Below, piece by piece: positions 12,301 to 27,300 of a stretch of 64,000 nt of DNA. Position 1 is the first letter of the stretch. Each line of letters opens with the position of its first letter. The translations under genes and the position numbers were made by a program. Under the pieces are notes generated by a model. It was not told where the DNA came from and did not search any database. It saw nothing but the letters and a program-made list of their open reading frames with translations. The DNA is from Zeugodacus cucurbitae (Eukaryota; Arthropoda; Insecta; Diptera; Tephritidae), in assembly GCF_028554725.1 (NCBI RefSeq), contig NC_071670.1, forward strand, positions 20,278,001 through 20,342,000, read 5' to 3'.

Positions 12301-15300
12301 ATTTGCTAATTGTGTCCCCCAAGCCCATTCCTTCACTTACATTCTTAGTACAGCTTACTAGCAGATAGAGTCGCGGGTGCCTACACGTTGCTTTTGTTTA
12401 CACTCTCTGCATTGCATACATTTCGGCTGCGCTTATTTTTTCCCTTCTTCGCGAAGGTTTGTTTTTTTTTTACAGCTCGGCGGTCTCTATAGTGCTGTGT
12501 CGTGCTTTCATCTGGCCAATTAGCGTAATTTTTTTCGCGGCATCCGTTAAACGTCTTTGGTCATGCTACATACATACACACATACATACATATATATTTA
12601 CAAGATTTTTTCTTCGACCCCACTCACTCTGTATCGTTGGCGTCGGTGTATTGGGACAGCTTTTGTCACGTTGTCAAGTTAAGGCTAAGGTGCTTGCAGT
12701 CATATCGATTTCTATATTTTTGGCTGTGCGTAGATATGCCTTTCAATTGCCTTAATTGAATTGTTGAGCGCAATCGAAAATCGCTTATCGAGCTAAGCGC
12801 CAAGTGTTCTTGTGTGTCAATGTTTCAAGCGGCTTGTCGTAATCGTTTGATGGCATTAGAGGAGGGTTATGTGGTTAGCTTTGGTGCATATTTTTTTGTT
12901 TTCGGCTGTTTTAGTATGTGATGATATTTGTTTATGCATTTTCGATTGGGGCTAACTCGACCTTTACGCTACGGCAGCAAATGGAGCTTTGAGAATTGCC
13001 TTGTGATGGGATCTTTGCTGAACTGACTTTTATTTTTATTTATAGCATAAATCTAGCTGTATTACTTTTATATGTGTATATTTTTACTCATGCTTTCTGT
13101 TTACATTTACTTTCGTTCCTTGTCGTATTTACAAGCGATTTGTATCAGTTTGAGTTGATTTTAATTACCATTTGCTGTGGCCTGAGGTTTGGTTTGTTTG
13201 TACTGCTTGGCAGTATGTGAGCATATTTCTTCTCTTATAGGTTTGTTTGCGTTGCAGTTGTTGGTTTCAGTGTGGATTTAAGAACTGTCATATGTCCATA
13301 TATACACACCTTTGATATTTTGTGATATTTTTGTAATTAGTCGTTTACATGGCGCTTTTGACAGCTCAAATAGTCTTATCTTCATGAGTTATCTACTCGT
13401 AAATAAATATTATGGCTCTTATTCAATTAATTTAATATTAGCAAGTGGTCAAAATAAGGTATTGGTAATTGAATGAGTATCGGAAAATTGTTTTTTTTTT
13501 TATTTTTGCCTTTTACAAACAACCTCAGAGGTTTTTAACTCTTTTATGTATATTGGCTATATTGCGAGTTTACTATGCGGTTTATAGGATCACCACTCCA
13601 TATTGGTCTAAAATGAATTTGCAATAAATCAGCATTAATAACTCGGTAAATAAGTGCTTTGTGAAATCAAATTTATCAAACTAAAAAAGTCTTAAAGTAA
13701 AGATGCAGTTTTAATAAAAATTACAGCTGATTTAATTTTTACAAATTTTACTGACTTAAAACAAAAAAATAATTTTTTTTATTCTTTTATTATATTTTAT
13801 CCTCTCGCAACAAAGTTGCTACGAGAGTATTATAGTTTTGTCCACATAACGGTTGGTTGTAAGTCCTAAAACTAAACGAGTTAGATATAGGGTTATATAT
13901 ATCAAAATGATCAGGGTGACGAGAAAAGTTCAAATCCGGATGTCTGTCTGTCCGTCTGTCCGTCCGTCCGTCCGTCCGTGCAAGCTGTAACTTGAGTAAA
14001 AATTGGGATATTTTAATGAAACTTGGAAGACGTATTTCTTGGCACCATTAGAAGGTTAAGTTCGAAAATGGGCGTAATCGGACCACCACCACGCCCACAA
14101 AATGGCGAAAACCGAAAACACATAAAGTGTCATAACTAAGCCATAAATAAAGTTATGGAAATAAAATTACTAAATGTGGGTTATCTCACTAAATGAAAAA
14201 CGTCAGAAACACTAAATTTCACATAAGAAATGGCCGATGGAAGCTGATGATGGAAAATGGGCCTGGCGTCGCCCACTTATGGGTCAAAAACCATATCTCA
14301 GGAAGTACTCTACCGATTTCAATAAAACTTGGTTTGTAATAGTTTCCTTACATCCCAATGACATGTTGTGAAAATAGGCCAAATCGCTTCACAACCACGC
14401 CTACTTCCTATATACCAGAACTTTGAAGACGATCTGAATCGTTTACTTTACAATATATAAAGTAAGCACTAGTGAAGATATAGGAACAGAACTTTGCATA
14501 AATACTACGTTTATAGTGTAGCAGCCCTATTCTAAAAATCGGACCATTCCGAAATCAGACTATAGGTTTTCAAGGCCCCATATATAGAACATGAGAACCT
14601 CGGTGCTTCTAACCTAATATTAGGGTTTCCAACTTTCAATGGATTTTATACCATATATATGACGAATATGTGGGTCAAATTGTGTGTTATATTAATACAA
14701 TTAAATAAATAAATTGCGAGAGTATAAACTGTTCGGTTACACCCGAACTTAGCCCTTCCTTACTTGTTTTTATATTTTTTTCTGTATTTTTTAATTTTTT
14801 TTTGAATTTGTTATATTTTTAATATTTTTTTTTTTATATTTATAAAAATAAAACAAATAAAAATAATAATTTGTTGTATTTTTATTTATAATGTCTTTTT
14901 TTATTAATATTTTGCATTCGACTTCATTTTCCGTTTTCCATTTACTTTTTTATTTGGCATTTTCCAACAAATACTCGAAAAACATAAAATACACATAATT
15001 TTGCAGTTATAATCGGCTTTTTATGTTCTGTGCTATCAATTTTAATGATTTCTCGCTGTCAATCCGCTATAATTAAATCGATTATGAGTAAATCCAATCA
15101 AAAATATCCAAAGCATAGATTTGGGCGGAGTCATTATTGCCGCAAAGCGTGCTACAATGAATTGTTATTTTTGCTGGACTGCTGGACAGGTGTCTATGTG
15201 TGACCTCATTATTTGCCGTTATGTATTATCGTATGCAAGTGCAGTTATTGATATTCAAATTGCGAAAAACCTCAAAAATCCAAATTATATTAACACGTTG

Positions 15301-18300
15301 CACAACAACAAAACATGTCATGAAAAATCATAGCAACAGTGCTACACTCATACTCATACATATTCAAATATACATACGTGTGTGTGCGCATTTAATTCAT
15401 AATCCTCTGTGTGTATTGTGCTGCAGTCATTTAATTTTTTGTTTGACTGACCCATCCGTCCCATATTGGATATTTATGGGTGGATTCTCACCGTTTGGTC
15501 CATCGTCCTGTGCGCCAGACTGCGTGACCAGCATTTCTGTTATTGTTTTTATTTATTTAATTTAATTTCAATCATGTGTAAAAATTAATTATAATGGCAA
15601 ATATTCGTAAATTATAAATTGCACACAAATTTAAATATTTCACAATTGCCATGCGCGGTCGCACGCTCGGTCTACCGGTTTTGCTTGGCAGCAGCAGAGC
15701 TTGGTTAATTGAAGAGAATTGCGTTACTGCGCCCAACCTTGGCAGTCCAAACCGTCCGCTTACCGCCCCATCACTCAAGTGAATTATTGCGCGGGCGCTC
15801 CTCTATAAAACGTCCAGGCTGGTGCTTTCAATAAATAATTAGCGCGCATACAAAATGCAAAAATAGCGCTCATGGCGAACGAGCCGAGAGTTTTCGGATA
15901 GGTGTACCAAGAGCAAGGCGCAGTAGCGCCAAGAAGTGGCAGGAAGCAGTCGGATTGAGGTTGAGTGAATTCGGTGAAAAATCCGATTGCAGTTACAACA
16001 TCCGGCAGTGGCGATCCGCCTGTCAGCCGTGGCCAGTGTGACTGTGGCTATATGCGCTCTTAATGTCGCAACCTTATCGTGTTGTTGTTGGTTGGTTTCG
16101 TAGGAGGTCACTTCGTTTTCGGTGACTTTTTTTCAACGTTCATTTTAATGTTGGAAGATAGAGTCGGATTTTTATACATATATTAAAAAATATAAATTCC
16201 AAATTTAAAAAATTTATATGCAAACAATATGAAAAAAATTGAAATAAATAAATGATAAAAAATTTAACAATTTACTTATCTGTATTGTGAAATTGTTTAC
16301 AGGCTCCATTATATCCCAGTTCTTTTACACATCTGTCTCCAAATATTGTCCATTTTATTGGCTAATTGCTGCAATACATTGTACTTTTTATCTTTTTATG
16401 GCTCCATGCTCAGTCCTATGTATATATAATATGTACATACATATACAACAGACTGCAATATGTTTATTCATATATGTAAGTATATAATACATATTCACAA
16501 CAATAAATATACTCACATGCACACTTGCTCCTCATGCATTCATTCATTAACACAACACAGAATACCCCTCAACACAATTGGTTCATCCCATTGGATTTAA
16601 TTGTTTGCACTTTCCGCTGACAACGAAAACCATGCACTTACCCGCTCCACATATACATATACGCAGTACTCTCTTCACTAAACAAGGCTAAACAAGCACG
16701 GCAACAGGCAGACCGGTGCCATGCTGGAGGCAAAGCGTGCGTTTTCGGCTAAAGTGCAAATGATTGTACGTTAGAGAGAGTTGCGCAGTCACTCAAACTC
16801 GGCAATGTTACTCGTTTTTATATATATACGTATGTGCGCGTGTGTGTGTTGTTGGATGTTGCTGTTGGTCCAACATAGCTGAAAAATATTATTTCTTCAT
16901 AGCTACATACATATGTATAAACAAATGTGTGCATGTATATATGTATGCTTACATACATTGTCACTGGTGTTTGTGACTTTGTATTGTTGTGTCACTGAGG
17001 TGAAAGCTTTTATGACAATTAAAACATAATTGACGGTCAACATTAATAACCAATGTGATGTTTGAGGTTGTCTCCCCAGCATATTCATGTTGATACATAT
17101 GTTATTTTGTGTATATGCAATGCAATGAAACTACTGATACATAGTACAAATTTGCTTTCATATTACAAACAAATAAATGCCGCTAATACTGGTGTTAACT
17201 GTGCTGGTGCGCCCATCTCTGCTAGCCAAATAAGTAATTAATTTTTAACCTGTTGATCTGTTTTGGGGTTGAACGGGTATATGTATTAAAAAGTACACAT
17301 ACTACTTGCATACTACATATATGTATGTACAAACTATAAAAAAATATGAAAAAAAAAATAAAAAAATGTTTTTAAAAATTTGGCATTCTGTTTTGACAAA
17401 GCTCGAAGTTCATAGTTCTTAGTGTTAAAAAGTTTTTTTGGTTTGTTTGAGAAACTCGGCGTATGAGTAATATTTGGTAAAAAAGTCGAGCTAATTTTTT
17501 TTATTTTTTTAGAACCATTTTTTTACGACCAGTCAATAAATAGAGTTTTGATAATAGAGCGTTCACCCTACAAATTTCAAATCATTCATGAAGTTGTATC
17601 TCTAAACCGACTTCGAATTTTTAGAAAGCCATTTATGAAAAAAAAATCGATTTTGAGCCCATCATATGGGATGACTTCCTTAAGATACCAAAATCATGTA
17701 TTAAAATATAAATGGCTTCATAATGAATATTTAGTTTACCTATAGCCGGATCCAAACATCAGCCACCCAGCCAATGTTATGAAAACTAAATAAATCTACA
17801 TTCCAGAAAATAGTATGTAGTAATAGTAATTTGTCCTTTTAATTTTTCTAAATTTTACAGACATGAAATCAAAAACTGTCGAAAATGTCATCCATTTAGG
17901 CTACTCAAAAATTCTTTTTACACCATGTAAATCAGCACATTTCCCTCTTTACTCACATCGCCTCCAACATCAACAATGTGTCATTCAATGCCACATTTTG
18001 AAGTATTGTGTTTCTCTCGCTTTTTGGGTGTTTTTTGTGGCCACTTTGTCCTCGTACTAGAAACAATTTAATTTAGCCATATAAAGTATATGTATGCATG
18101 TATGTGTGGTGTATTTGCCATATCGGCTAGTAGTGCCTGGGGCATATAAACCCCTACAAAGGTTTTACAGTTGGTAAGATACAGCAACATATCCGCGGCA
18201 TTAATTTGTTTATTGCTTTTTAAGTTGATTGGATAGCTGCAGCTAAAACAATGGTAGAGGTAAACATCAGTTTTTCATGTGCGAAGAAAAATTATCCGTT

Positions 18301-21300
18301 CGTTGTGAGGTGCGTTATGATTTTTCGTCAAATCGTTCCTAACAATACAGGGAATTATCGCTAATCGCACGGGCAAATATGCTCACATGCCAACACACAT
18401 ACGTATTCATAAGATACATACATATGTACATATGTATGTAATAACATATTTTGCTTTGCTATACTAATTTGGCGCAAAGTCGAAAATTGACTCGCACAGC
18501 ATTCGGAGAGAGTGTCCATCGCTACATACATACATTTGTTGTTATGTACTTAATGTGGTTGTTTGTTGTTCGGCTCGTGTGTGGTTTATGAAATTTTTAG
18601 CAAAATTGAAATTACGCTAATTGTTTGCCGCACTGACACCCTCCGCATGGACATTGTAATGCATGCAGTAACAACAACTAACCATAAAGAGGCAGTGTGT
18701 ATGGAACTGGTCTGTTGTGTTACCACCAAGGTAATGCGATGCTGCTGCTGCCGCTGCGCTTATGTGCAACAAAATCACTTTTGACAACTTGCGCGCGAGC
18801 CTTCGCCCAATCCATAAGGCTTTGTGACAAACAGCATCGGTTCCATTGCATAGTCGGATTTCTGTTTCCATTACGCTGTTTATATTTGTATGCTTGCATG
18901 TGTGTTGTAAGTTTTGCGCGGAAAAGTGCGCTAATTAATAAAGTTTCTACATGTGCACAAGTTACGTGAAACGTAGCAACGCGACTTACGAGTATATATG
19001 TCTCTACTCAGCAGCAACGCTTTCCCGCCAAACTCGTTACGCGCGTGATTTTGTGCTGATTGCGCGCTAATTTGGAAAGCGCATGGGAGGCGTTGCCGCA
19101 GTATACTCGATTGTGTTGGCTTGTCGCATGCACAGTACCAGCAGCCCCCCACCGTCATTCACGCTGTAAGCGCGTAGAGGTGGCTACTCTGCACTTTACA
19201 ACGCAGTTGCTACGTAAAACATCACGAAATTAGGCACTCAACGGATTAGTGGGGAAAGTTCTTTGTGCAATGGATGCGACAGTGTCAACGTGGTAACATA
19301 TAAAAATGGAGCGGTGAGTGGGTTATACGACAAAGATTTTTTTTCAGAGTTCACGGCTATTTAATAATTGACATCTGGTTAGTTTTTTCGGTGACTAAAC
19401 AACGGAAAGTAGGAGTAGATATGTACATATATGGTATTCTGTTTTCATATTCATGTTTTTATTACTTAAAAAATATATTCGCAAACAATATTTTTAAGAT
19501 GTGAGTAGCAAACTTAAAATTAATTCAATTCGATAAATTCATATTTTGGTAACCATCGAAATGTAGTGCTTACCACCAATATGTGCGATCTTGTTTCGAT
19601 CCCGTTTTTCAAACAACATCCAATTATATTATATTTGTTGCTACTATCAATTATAATCTAAAAGTCGGAATGATTTTCAAATAATTATTGATTAATTTTA
19701 ATTAGCTATTAAACTACCAATTACTTTACTTGCTCAACTTTCAGCCCCATTCTAACAAACACTAGCTAGCAAGTAAACTTTTTTAGTTTAATTAAAATGA
19801 CGAAAATCTTTTCCACAACAAAAGCAAATCTTTACTCCCTTCTTATGTGTAACATCAAATATATGTTTGTTCGCTGGTATGCATGTACGCTGGCGTATAT
19901 TTGCATATTTGCAAGGAGATATGAACGCAAACTCTTATGCTTACGCTCAATCAAATCTCAAATAAGTTAAGCAATTAAAAATATTACAGTTAAGCCAACA
20001 AGTGTAGAACATACATACATATGAAATTTCGAATAGCACATTATATACATATATGTTTGTTTGTGCGACGTCCGTACTGCATATTTACTTGTATGCACAT
20101 TTGTACATTCCATTAATCCTTGTGAAAATATTTGAAATTTTACTTAGTAAGCAAATGCTAGCAACGCAAGCCTTGTGGGAGCGCAGCAGCATGGTATGGC
20201 CGCAATCGGCATCTAGTAACCACCAGCCCCTCCTCGCTCACTTACACACTCAACCAACCACGCACCAACACATGCGCAACTAATTACAAACTCTACGCGA
20301 GAGTCCACCGCTATCCACGTACCTCTGTACCCGGCAGCGCGAGGCTATCTGAATTTTGTTGGCGCGTATTTTTACCAAGTCAACATGTGGCTTCCTGGCT
20401 TGCGCTGCTGCACGCGTGTGCATGTGGGCGAGTATGCACACACATACATACATATTTCTCAACTACTGCTTGTTGATGCATTCTGCTCTGTCGCTGTCGT
20501 TTTACTGTTACTCTCCTGCTCCTCGGTTCACTTTTAGTGGCATTTTGCTGTGCGCCATATTGCTTACACTGGTAATTAAATTGGCCAATTAAAATTGCAC
20601 ACCCTTTTGATTATCGTTGCTCAGCGAAAAACAACAACAACACCAAGGGTAACAATTGGGTAAAACCGCAAGCGGCGACAGTATATCGTTAGTAGTTAAA
20701 AAGTCGGTTACATCGGCAAATATTGTGTATGCGCAGAGTTAGTTGTACTATTTTTGACTCTAGTTTCGTAGTTTTGATGGGTCAACAAAAGTTATTACTT
20801 CGGAAATTAGACAACATTTGTGTTGGAAAAATAGCGTCCGTGTTTTGTAATTTTTTTTATTTAATTTTCTTTTATATGGGATTAGTTTTATTTTTATACT
20901 CTCGTAACAAAGTTGCTTAGTTCACATAACGGTTGTTTGTAAGTCAAAAAACTAAACGAGTTATATATAGGTTATATATACCAAAGTGATCAGGGTGAAT
21001 AGTGGAGTTCAAATCCGGATGACTGTCTGTCCGTCCGTCCGTCTGTCCGTCTGTGCAAGCTGTAACTTGAGTAAAAATTAAGATATCTTGATGAAACTTG
21101 GCACACATGTTTCTTGGCACCATAGGTAGGTGCTTTCGAAGATGGGCAAAATCGAATCACTGCCACGCCCACAAAATGGCGAAAACCGAAAACACATAAA
21201 GTGCCATAACTAAGCCATAAATTAAGCAAAAATGGAGGAAATCGGATGATAATCACGCCCACCTCCCATACAAAGATTACGTTGAAAAATGCTTTCATTC

Positions 21301-24300
21301 AGTAAGAAAACCACCCGAAACCTTAAATTTCATTATAAAGATACGGTACGGGAGAACTGCACTCAAAATGGTATACAAAATTTTAAATGGGCGTGGTTCC
21401 GCCCACTTATGGGTGAAAAACCATATCTTTGAAATTACTCGACAAATTTCAATGAACTTCGGATCATAATATCTGGTTGGTTTCCCCCAATGATATGTTG
21501 TGAAAATAGTTCAAATCGGTTCACAACCGCGCCTACTTCCCATATACCATAACTTTGAAGTCGATCTGAATCGTTTACTTTACATTATATAAAGTAAGCA
21601 CTAGTGAAGATATCGAAACAGAACTTTGCAAAAATACTGCATTTAAAGAGTGGCATTGCCATTCTAAAAATCGTCGAAATCGGTCCATAAGTTTTCAAGA
21701 CCCTATATATCGAATATGGGGACCTCAGTGCTTCTAACAAATTTTTTACCGAAAATATAGTTAGGTCTCTCAGATATTATGAAGAAATTCAGAGGGAATA
21801 TGTTTCTTTTAATAATATGTCTCTGTACCAAAAATTAGTGAAATCGGGTCATAACTTCCTTACTTGTTTATTTATGTTTTCATTTATTCTAAAATATATT
21901 TTAGTATTGATGTATACATTATTTGTAAATTTATTATTTTATTATTTATAAATGCTAAATTGTTTCTCTTTAGCACAACAAGTATTTGAGAAAAATATAT
22001 TTTGTTTTTACTCTAACAACTATATAAGTACCAGCGGATTTTGCACACCGACATTTATAAAACATTTGCCAACCAAAAATCCATTCTCGAATTCAGTGAC
22101 ATACACACGTACAGAAGAATTCTATATATTCTATAAAGATTATTAATTATCGTAATTTTAGATTACGTAGAAAATCTTCGTTTTTATCGTTCAACATATT
22201 ACAAAATATAACAAAAATTAACAAATGTTGATTAAACTTTAACATCTTTACGGCAATGATCGCGTTGCTGGCCTGTCATCTCCTTTGACTAATCAAAGTA
22301 AGCGTTTTGCACGTGTTTGGCGAGCGCTATTTAACAATTTACCAACCCCAAACTTCACCCCACCCCCATAGTATTTACGCATTCAGTCACTCACCGAAAG
22401 TCTTTTTAACTGCACAATTCCCAACGGTGCTAATTAGCGTTGTTTATGCAAAAGTTATGCTATTTAATTGCCGCTGAGGTTGGATGGAACAAATGCACTG
22501 CACAAGCAGCAAGCTTACACCAGTTATAATGAATATTAAAAAGTAACCCTGCAGATAGAATTACTTATTTTCAGCTAATTGATAAAGAAAGCGGTAAATG
22601 TACAGCTTCTTTTGTGCTTAGTTGATATCTGTATTATTTGTAGGTTTATTATAAAATTACGATGTTTTGCGAAAAGTACCATAGATTTAAAATCCCGCAG
22701 GAATACCACATTGCTGGAGCATTTAAAATTCCAATTGACAGTATTAGTTATAGTCGATTAATATAATAGTAGCTAATTAGTTTAGTTTTATTTGTTATCA
22801 ATATACAGCGGAACGATTGAGAAATAATATTTGAGGTTAACACGTTTAGTATGCCACTTAATTTCCTAGTGGGCAGTTAATTTGACATACTCTATATTTT
22901 GGTTTAGTACTAAAACTGGGAATTATTTTACAATTCCTATTTTGTATTTTATATTTTTTTACTTATTGTAAATGGTTTTTGTCGCTAAACAAAAGTCACT
23001 AAAGAAGTATATTATTTATTATAAATATGCTGAGTTTGGGTTTTTTGAGTTGATATCAACAAAAGTCGCCCGTGCTCGCAGTACGTACATATGTATGTCA
23101 ATTATCAATATTTTTCGTGCGCTTTTTGTTTTGTTAACAAACTAAAATCACGTTTGTCTATGTAAGTATGTATGTTTAGCGTCAGTGACTTGCGGGTTCC
23201 TTGCACTTACGCGCAGCAAACCTTGAAAGTTCGTAATGAAAAATGTTAAAAAAAAAATGAATTCAGAAATCATCGAAATAAAAAGCTACCGTAAAAGCAA
23301 TGAAGCGGCCGAGGCTCTTTCAAGTAGATCAAAAACGTACGTTTTTTATTTTTTATTTCTACATTGCTTTTTTCGGAACTCTCTCCACAGGTTTGGCGCG
23401 TAGCAGCGGGGTGATTATTTGCGCGGCGCTGCGTACTTAATATTTACTCTTTGTCGATGAAAAAGAAATCGCACTAATGGAATTATATAATTTTTTCCCT
23501 TGTGTAAATATGCAGCGCTGCTGCGTCGCCAGCATGGAAGCGAACCGAAAAATGAGAGAAACATATAAAACTCACAAAGCTAAAAGGCAGGACATACAAG
23601 CAAGCAGCTGGTGGCGGTCTAACTTGCTGCTGCAATATTGCGCACATCTAACGAATTCGTAGCACAATATAAAGAATAAAGAAAAATAACGCCATATTTT
23701 CTTTATTTTCATCTGCAGCCGACTGAAGTCGCTTGGCGTGCCACGATTTTCGCTGATTGAATTATTAATAAAATCAGTCGAAAGTAAGAGGCTGCGACCG
23801 CGGCTGCGACTGCAGTTGACGATATTTCGTTCGGATTTGATTGATGAAAATAACACCGGTCGCAGCCAATATAAACAAAACGCCAGGAGTCAAAACACAG
23901 TGAAATGTAGACTGTAGACGGCGTATGCCCTGCAAAGTTCGAACATTATACAACGAGTGGCTTGTTTAACTGTCTTCTCAAAACTCTAAGAAAAAGTTAA
24001 TCGAAAATATTGGTCAGCTAATTTTTTTTCTGCTGTCTGTTGACACTAAAGTAAACAAAGCGGCATACTTGGGCACGCTTTTCGGCATTGACTACAAATA
24101 CATTTTAAATATTGATTGCAGCTACCTTTTAAATAATTCTCTTCCACTTGCTTCATTGCCTATTTGTGAATTTATAATGATGCGAATTCGCAGTTCTTTG
24201 GTTACGGGCGTTTTACTTTGAATGTCATAATGTTGATTGGCAATTGTCTATTAATAAGGCGCATATCCTTGTGATTATCATAATTTTAATTAAAATGGTG

Positions 24301-27300
24301 ATGACATTAAAAGTGGACACACGACGGTACGAAAAATCGCTGAATATTGTGAGAAAACATTTGCCAATGACATTGGATTTCATTTGTTTTATTAGATAGG
24401 GTAACAGGGTTTGACAACTTTTAAAGTTGGATTTTAATTAATAAATATTTTTATAATTTTATTCATTTTCCGTTGGTTAATAGTTGTTTGATACAATGTG
24501 CCGTGTCGTATAATGCTATTTTATATTTATATTTTGTTAATTAATTTTTAGGACTCGTTAGGAGTGGTGGATAAGAAATGTTTTGCAGTAAAATGTCGAA
24601 CGTCAATTATGGACTAAAATGTTTTTAATTTTGACAGTAGGATTTTTTAGTAGCTCTTTATTAAAGGTTGATTTTGAAACGATTTTCATTTTCAAGATAA
24701 TTGCAAGAAACTAAGACATTCGCACGGGACTAAAAATGGAAATCGCTTTTGCGTACAACGATTCAAACGCCGATTTCAGCGAATTGTAAGGCCATATTCA
24801 AATGTTTTTGATTGTAGAACGTTTCAGATTAATCTCATTGTTTTGAAATAATATATAATATCTGTTAACTGTGATTAATTTGCGTTTTTACTTCGTTTTC
24901 ATGTAAAGATATGGAAACATTTGTATCCGTCAGAGAATATCTATATATAATATTAAATTGTATAGGAAATAATATTAATGTCAATTAAACTTTTTTTTAA
25001 ACGATGTTTGATTTAATTTCAAAATTTCTCAATGTGTTTTAACGCAATTGAAAGCTACACATAAATGTATTAATACGCCAAATATGTTTACTTCCCTGCC
25101 AACTCAAGCAGAGCTAATTTAACCACATAAATTTCCGAACAAATACTTCGCTACATTTGTACAACCAACTAATACCGCCTATTTATCTAAGCAATCGCGT
25201 GTATATGTATGTTCTTCAATACATATGTTTATACATACACCCATACATACATAGATACATATATGTATGTAGATATTTTAAGGTGTTACTTGTGGTGCGT
25301 TTATATGTGTTCCAACGCGTTAAATTAAATTAGCCACTTTTTACTGATAAAAAACTTCCCCTATGCCTATAATTGCATACATATGCATACATACATATGT
25401 ACAAATGGGTTTACATTTCATATTTTGTGTACTTACATATGGTTAAGTAAATTGTTGTGGGCATATTATCGTGCATTCTACATTCATGTTTGTTTATTTA
25501 TGCGCTATTTGCTCGAAATGTTTGTCCATCTGATTTGCAGTCAATCAAATATTGTCGATTTGCTGTCGAGTGATACACAAATTCAATTCGCGCTACGCGT
25601 AGAAACATATGTATGTATATGTGTGCATTCTCACTACCGCCTACCGACTATACTTGCCTTTGTGTGTCAGAACGTAGTAGTACGTAATCATGTATGTGGC
25701 TGATTTGAATTGAAGATTAAAACGTCTATAAATTAGCTTCGATTTGATTGTCGATACTTGAAAAAAATACTCGCTGGGAAATAATTCTAAAATTAAAAAT
25801 AAACGGTTCTTAATTTCCAATATTAATTTTTGGTAAAAAACAACATATTTTAAACGTTTCAAAAATCATATTTACACTTAAAAACCGAATGGCTTCTGTC
25901 CACTGTGTCATGGCACAAGTAAGCTATACTTTTATATAAATATATACTTGTATTAATGTGTGAGCAACACTGAACCTCACAAAAATCGGTCCAAATAATT
26001 CCAATTCACATTTCCATTGATAAACAAAGCAACCGCTATCGCATTGCTTATTGTACGTTTGCCGCTCGTTTGTTGTCAAACAGTGACAGGTAAAACTCAG
26101 ATAAAATCGTATACAAATATGTAGTAAAGTGAAAATAATTCGAATTGACATTTTCCACTCGTTGCATTAAGGTGCCGCCATCGCTGCAGTACAATTCCAT
26201 ATTCTTTGATTACCAAAAACTACAATCTTTGTATGTGCGCAAAAGAGCGCCAGCGACAATCTGATTGGCGAGAGTACATCGGCAACGGCAGCAACAATCA
26301 GATTTTGTAACAGCAGAATCCCGCTTTCGAAGCTGACGTACAAATCGAAGTCAGCGAATAAATGACATGCACTACACACTCACACAACCGATGAGTACCT
26401 GGCAGGTACATTACGCAGTTTTTCACCTATCCCAAACAAACTACTGGCCAACGTAACTAGTGTTGTCAAACAATCAGTTATAAATATCCAATTAAATTAT
26501 CACTCCTTGTATGTGGTCATGTACTCGTACTAATGATTTGACTTAAGCCTCGGCGATTTGCAAAATTCTTAGTAATGTAAAAAAAAAAAAAACATATTTG
26601 CAATATAAATAAAATATAAATATTCTCAGCTACAAAATATATCAAAGCGAATAGTGCAGTTGAAACAGTTACCGGTTGCTTCCAATTCTCACTGCAGGGT
26701 TTGATATAACATATAAGCGTATCATGAAACAAAAGCGTAATAAAATAAAACGAACAAAAAGCGTCGAAGAGCGAAATTGTAATGAATTAAAATAAAATCG
26801 AGTAATTAATTACAATTGTGCGGCATATGTGGTGACGGTGGCGGCATTGATGAATTTATGATGCACAGAGCGATAAGTGAGGGCGCGATGGTGGCAATAC
26901 AATGGCCGGTCAACTACGATGTACGTTTGGGAAGTTTTAATATTATTTTTATTATGTACGCCATCAGTTGTATGTATGTGACTTGTAGTAGTATTTTTAA
27001 CGAGAATTGAGCTATGTACATACAATACATGTGTACATGCGTAAATGTGTTGGTGTTTTCTGTTTTTATACTCTCGCAATAAAAGTTGCTAAGAGTATTA
27101 TAGTTTTGTTCACATAACGGTTGTTTGTAAGTCATAAAACTAAACGAGTTAGATATAGGATTATATATATCAAAATGATCAGGGCGAAGATACGAGTCAA
27201 AATTCGAATGTCTGTTTGTCCGTCCGTCCGTCGGTCTGTGCAACGGATAATTTGAGTAAAAATTAGATATCTTGACGAAATTTGCCACAGATGTTCCTTG

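Noticed and set aside
20990..21298. Minus-strand frame of 102 codons (and the related one at 26914-27357)
   Set aside because: Both are translations of HINE (GTCY)n and CGCCCAC sequence; the similarity between them is due to the repeat, not protein constraint.
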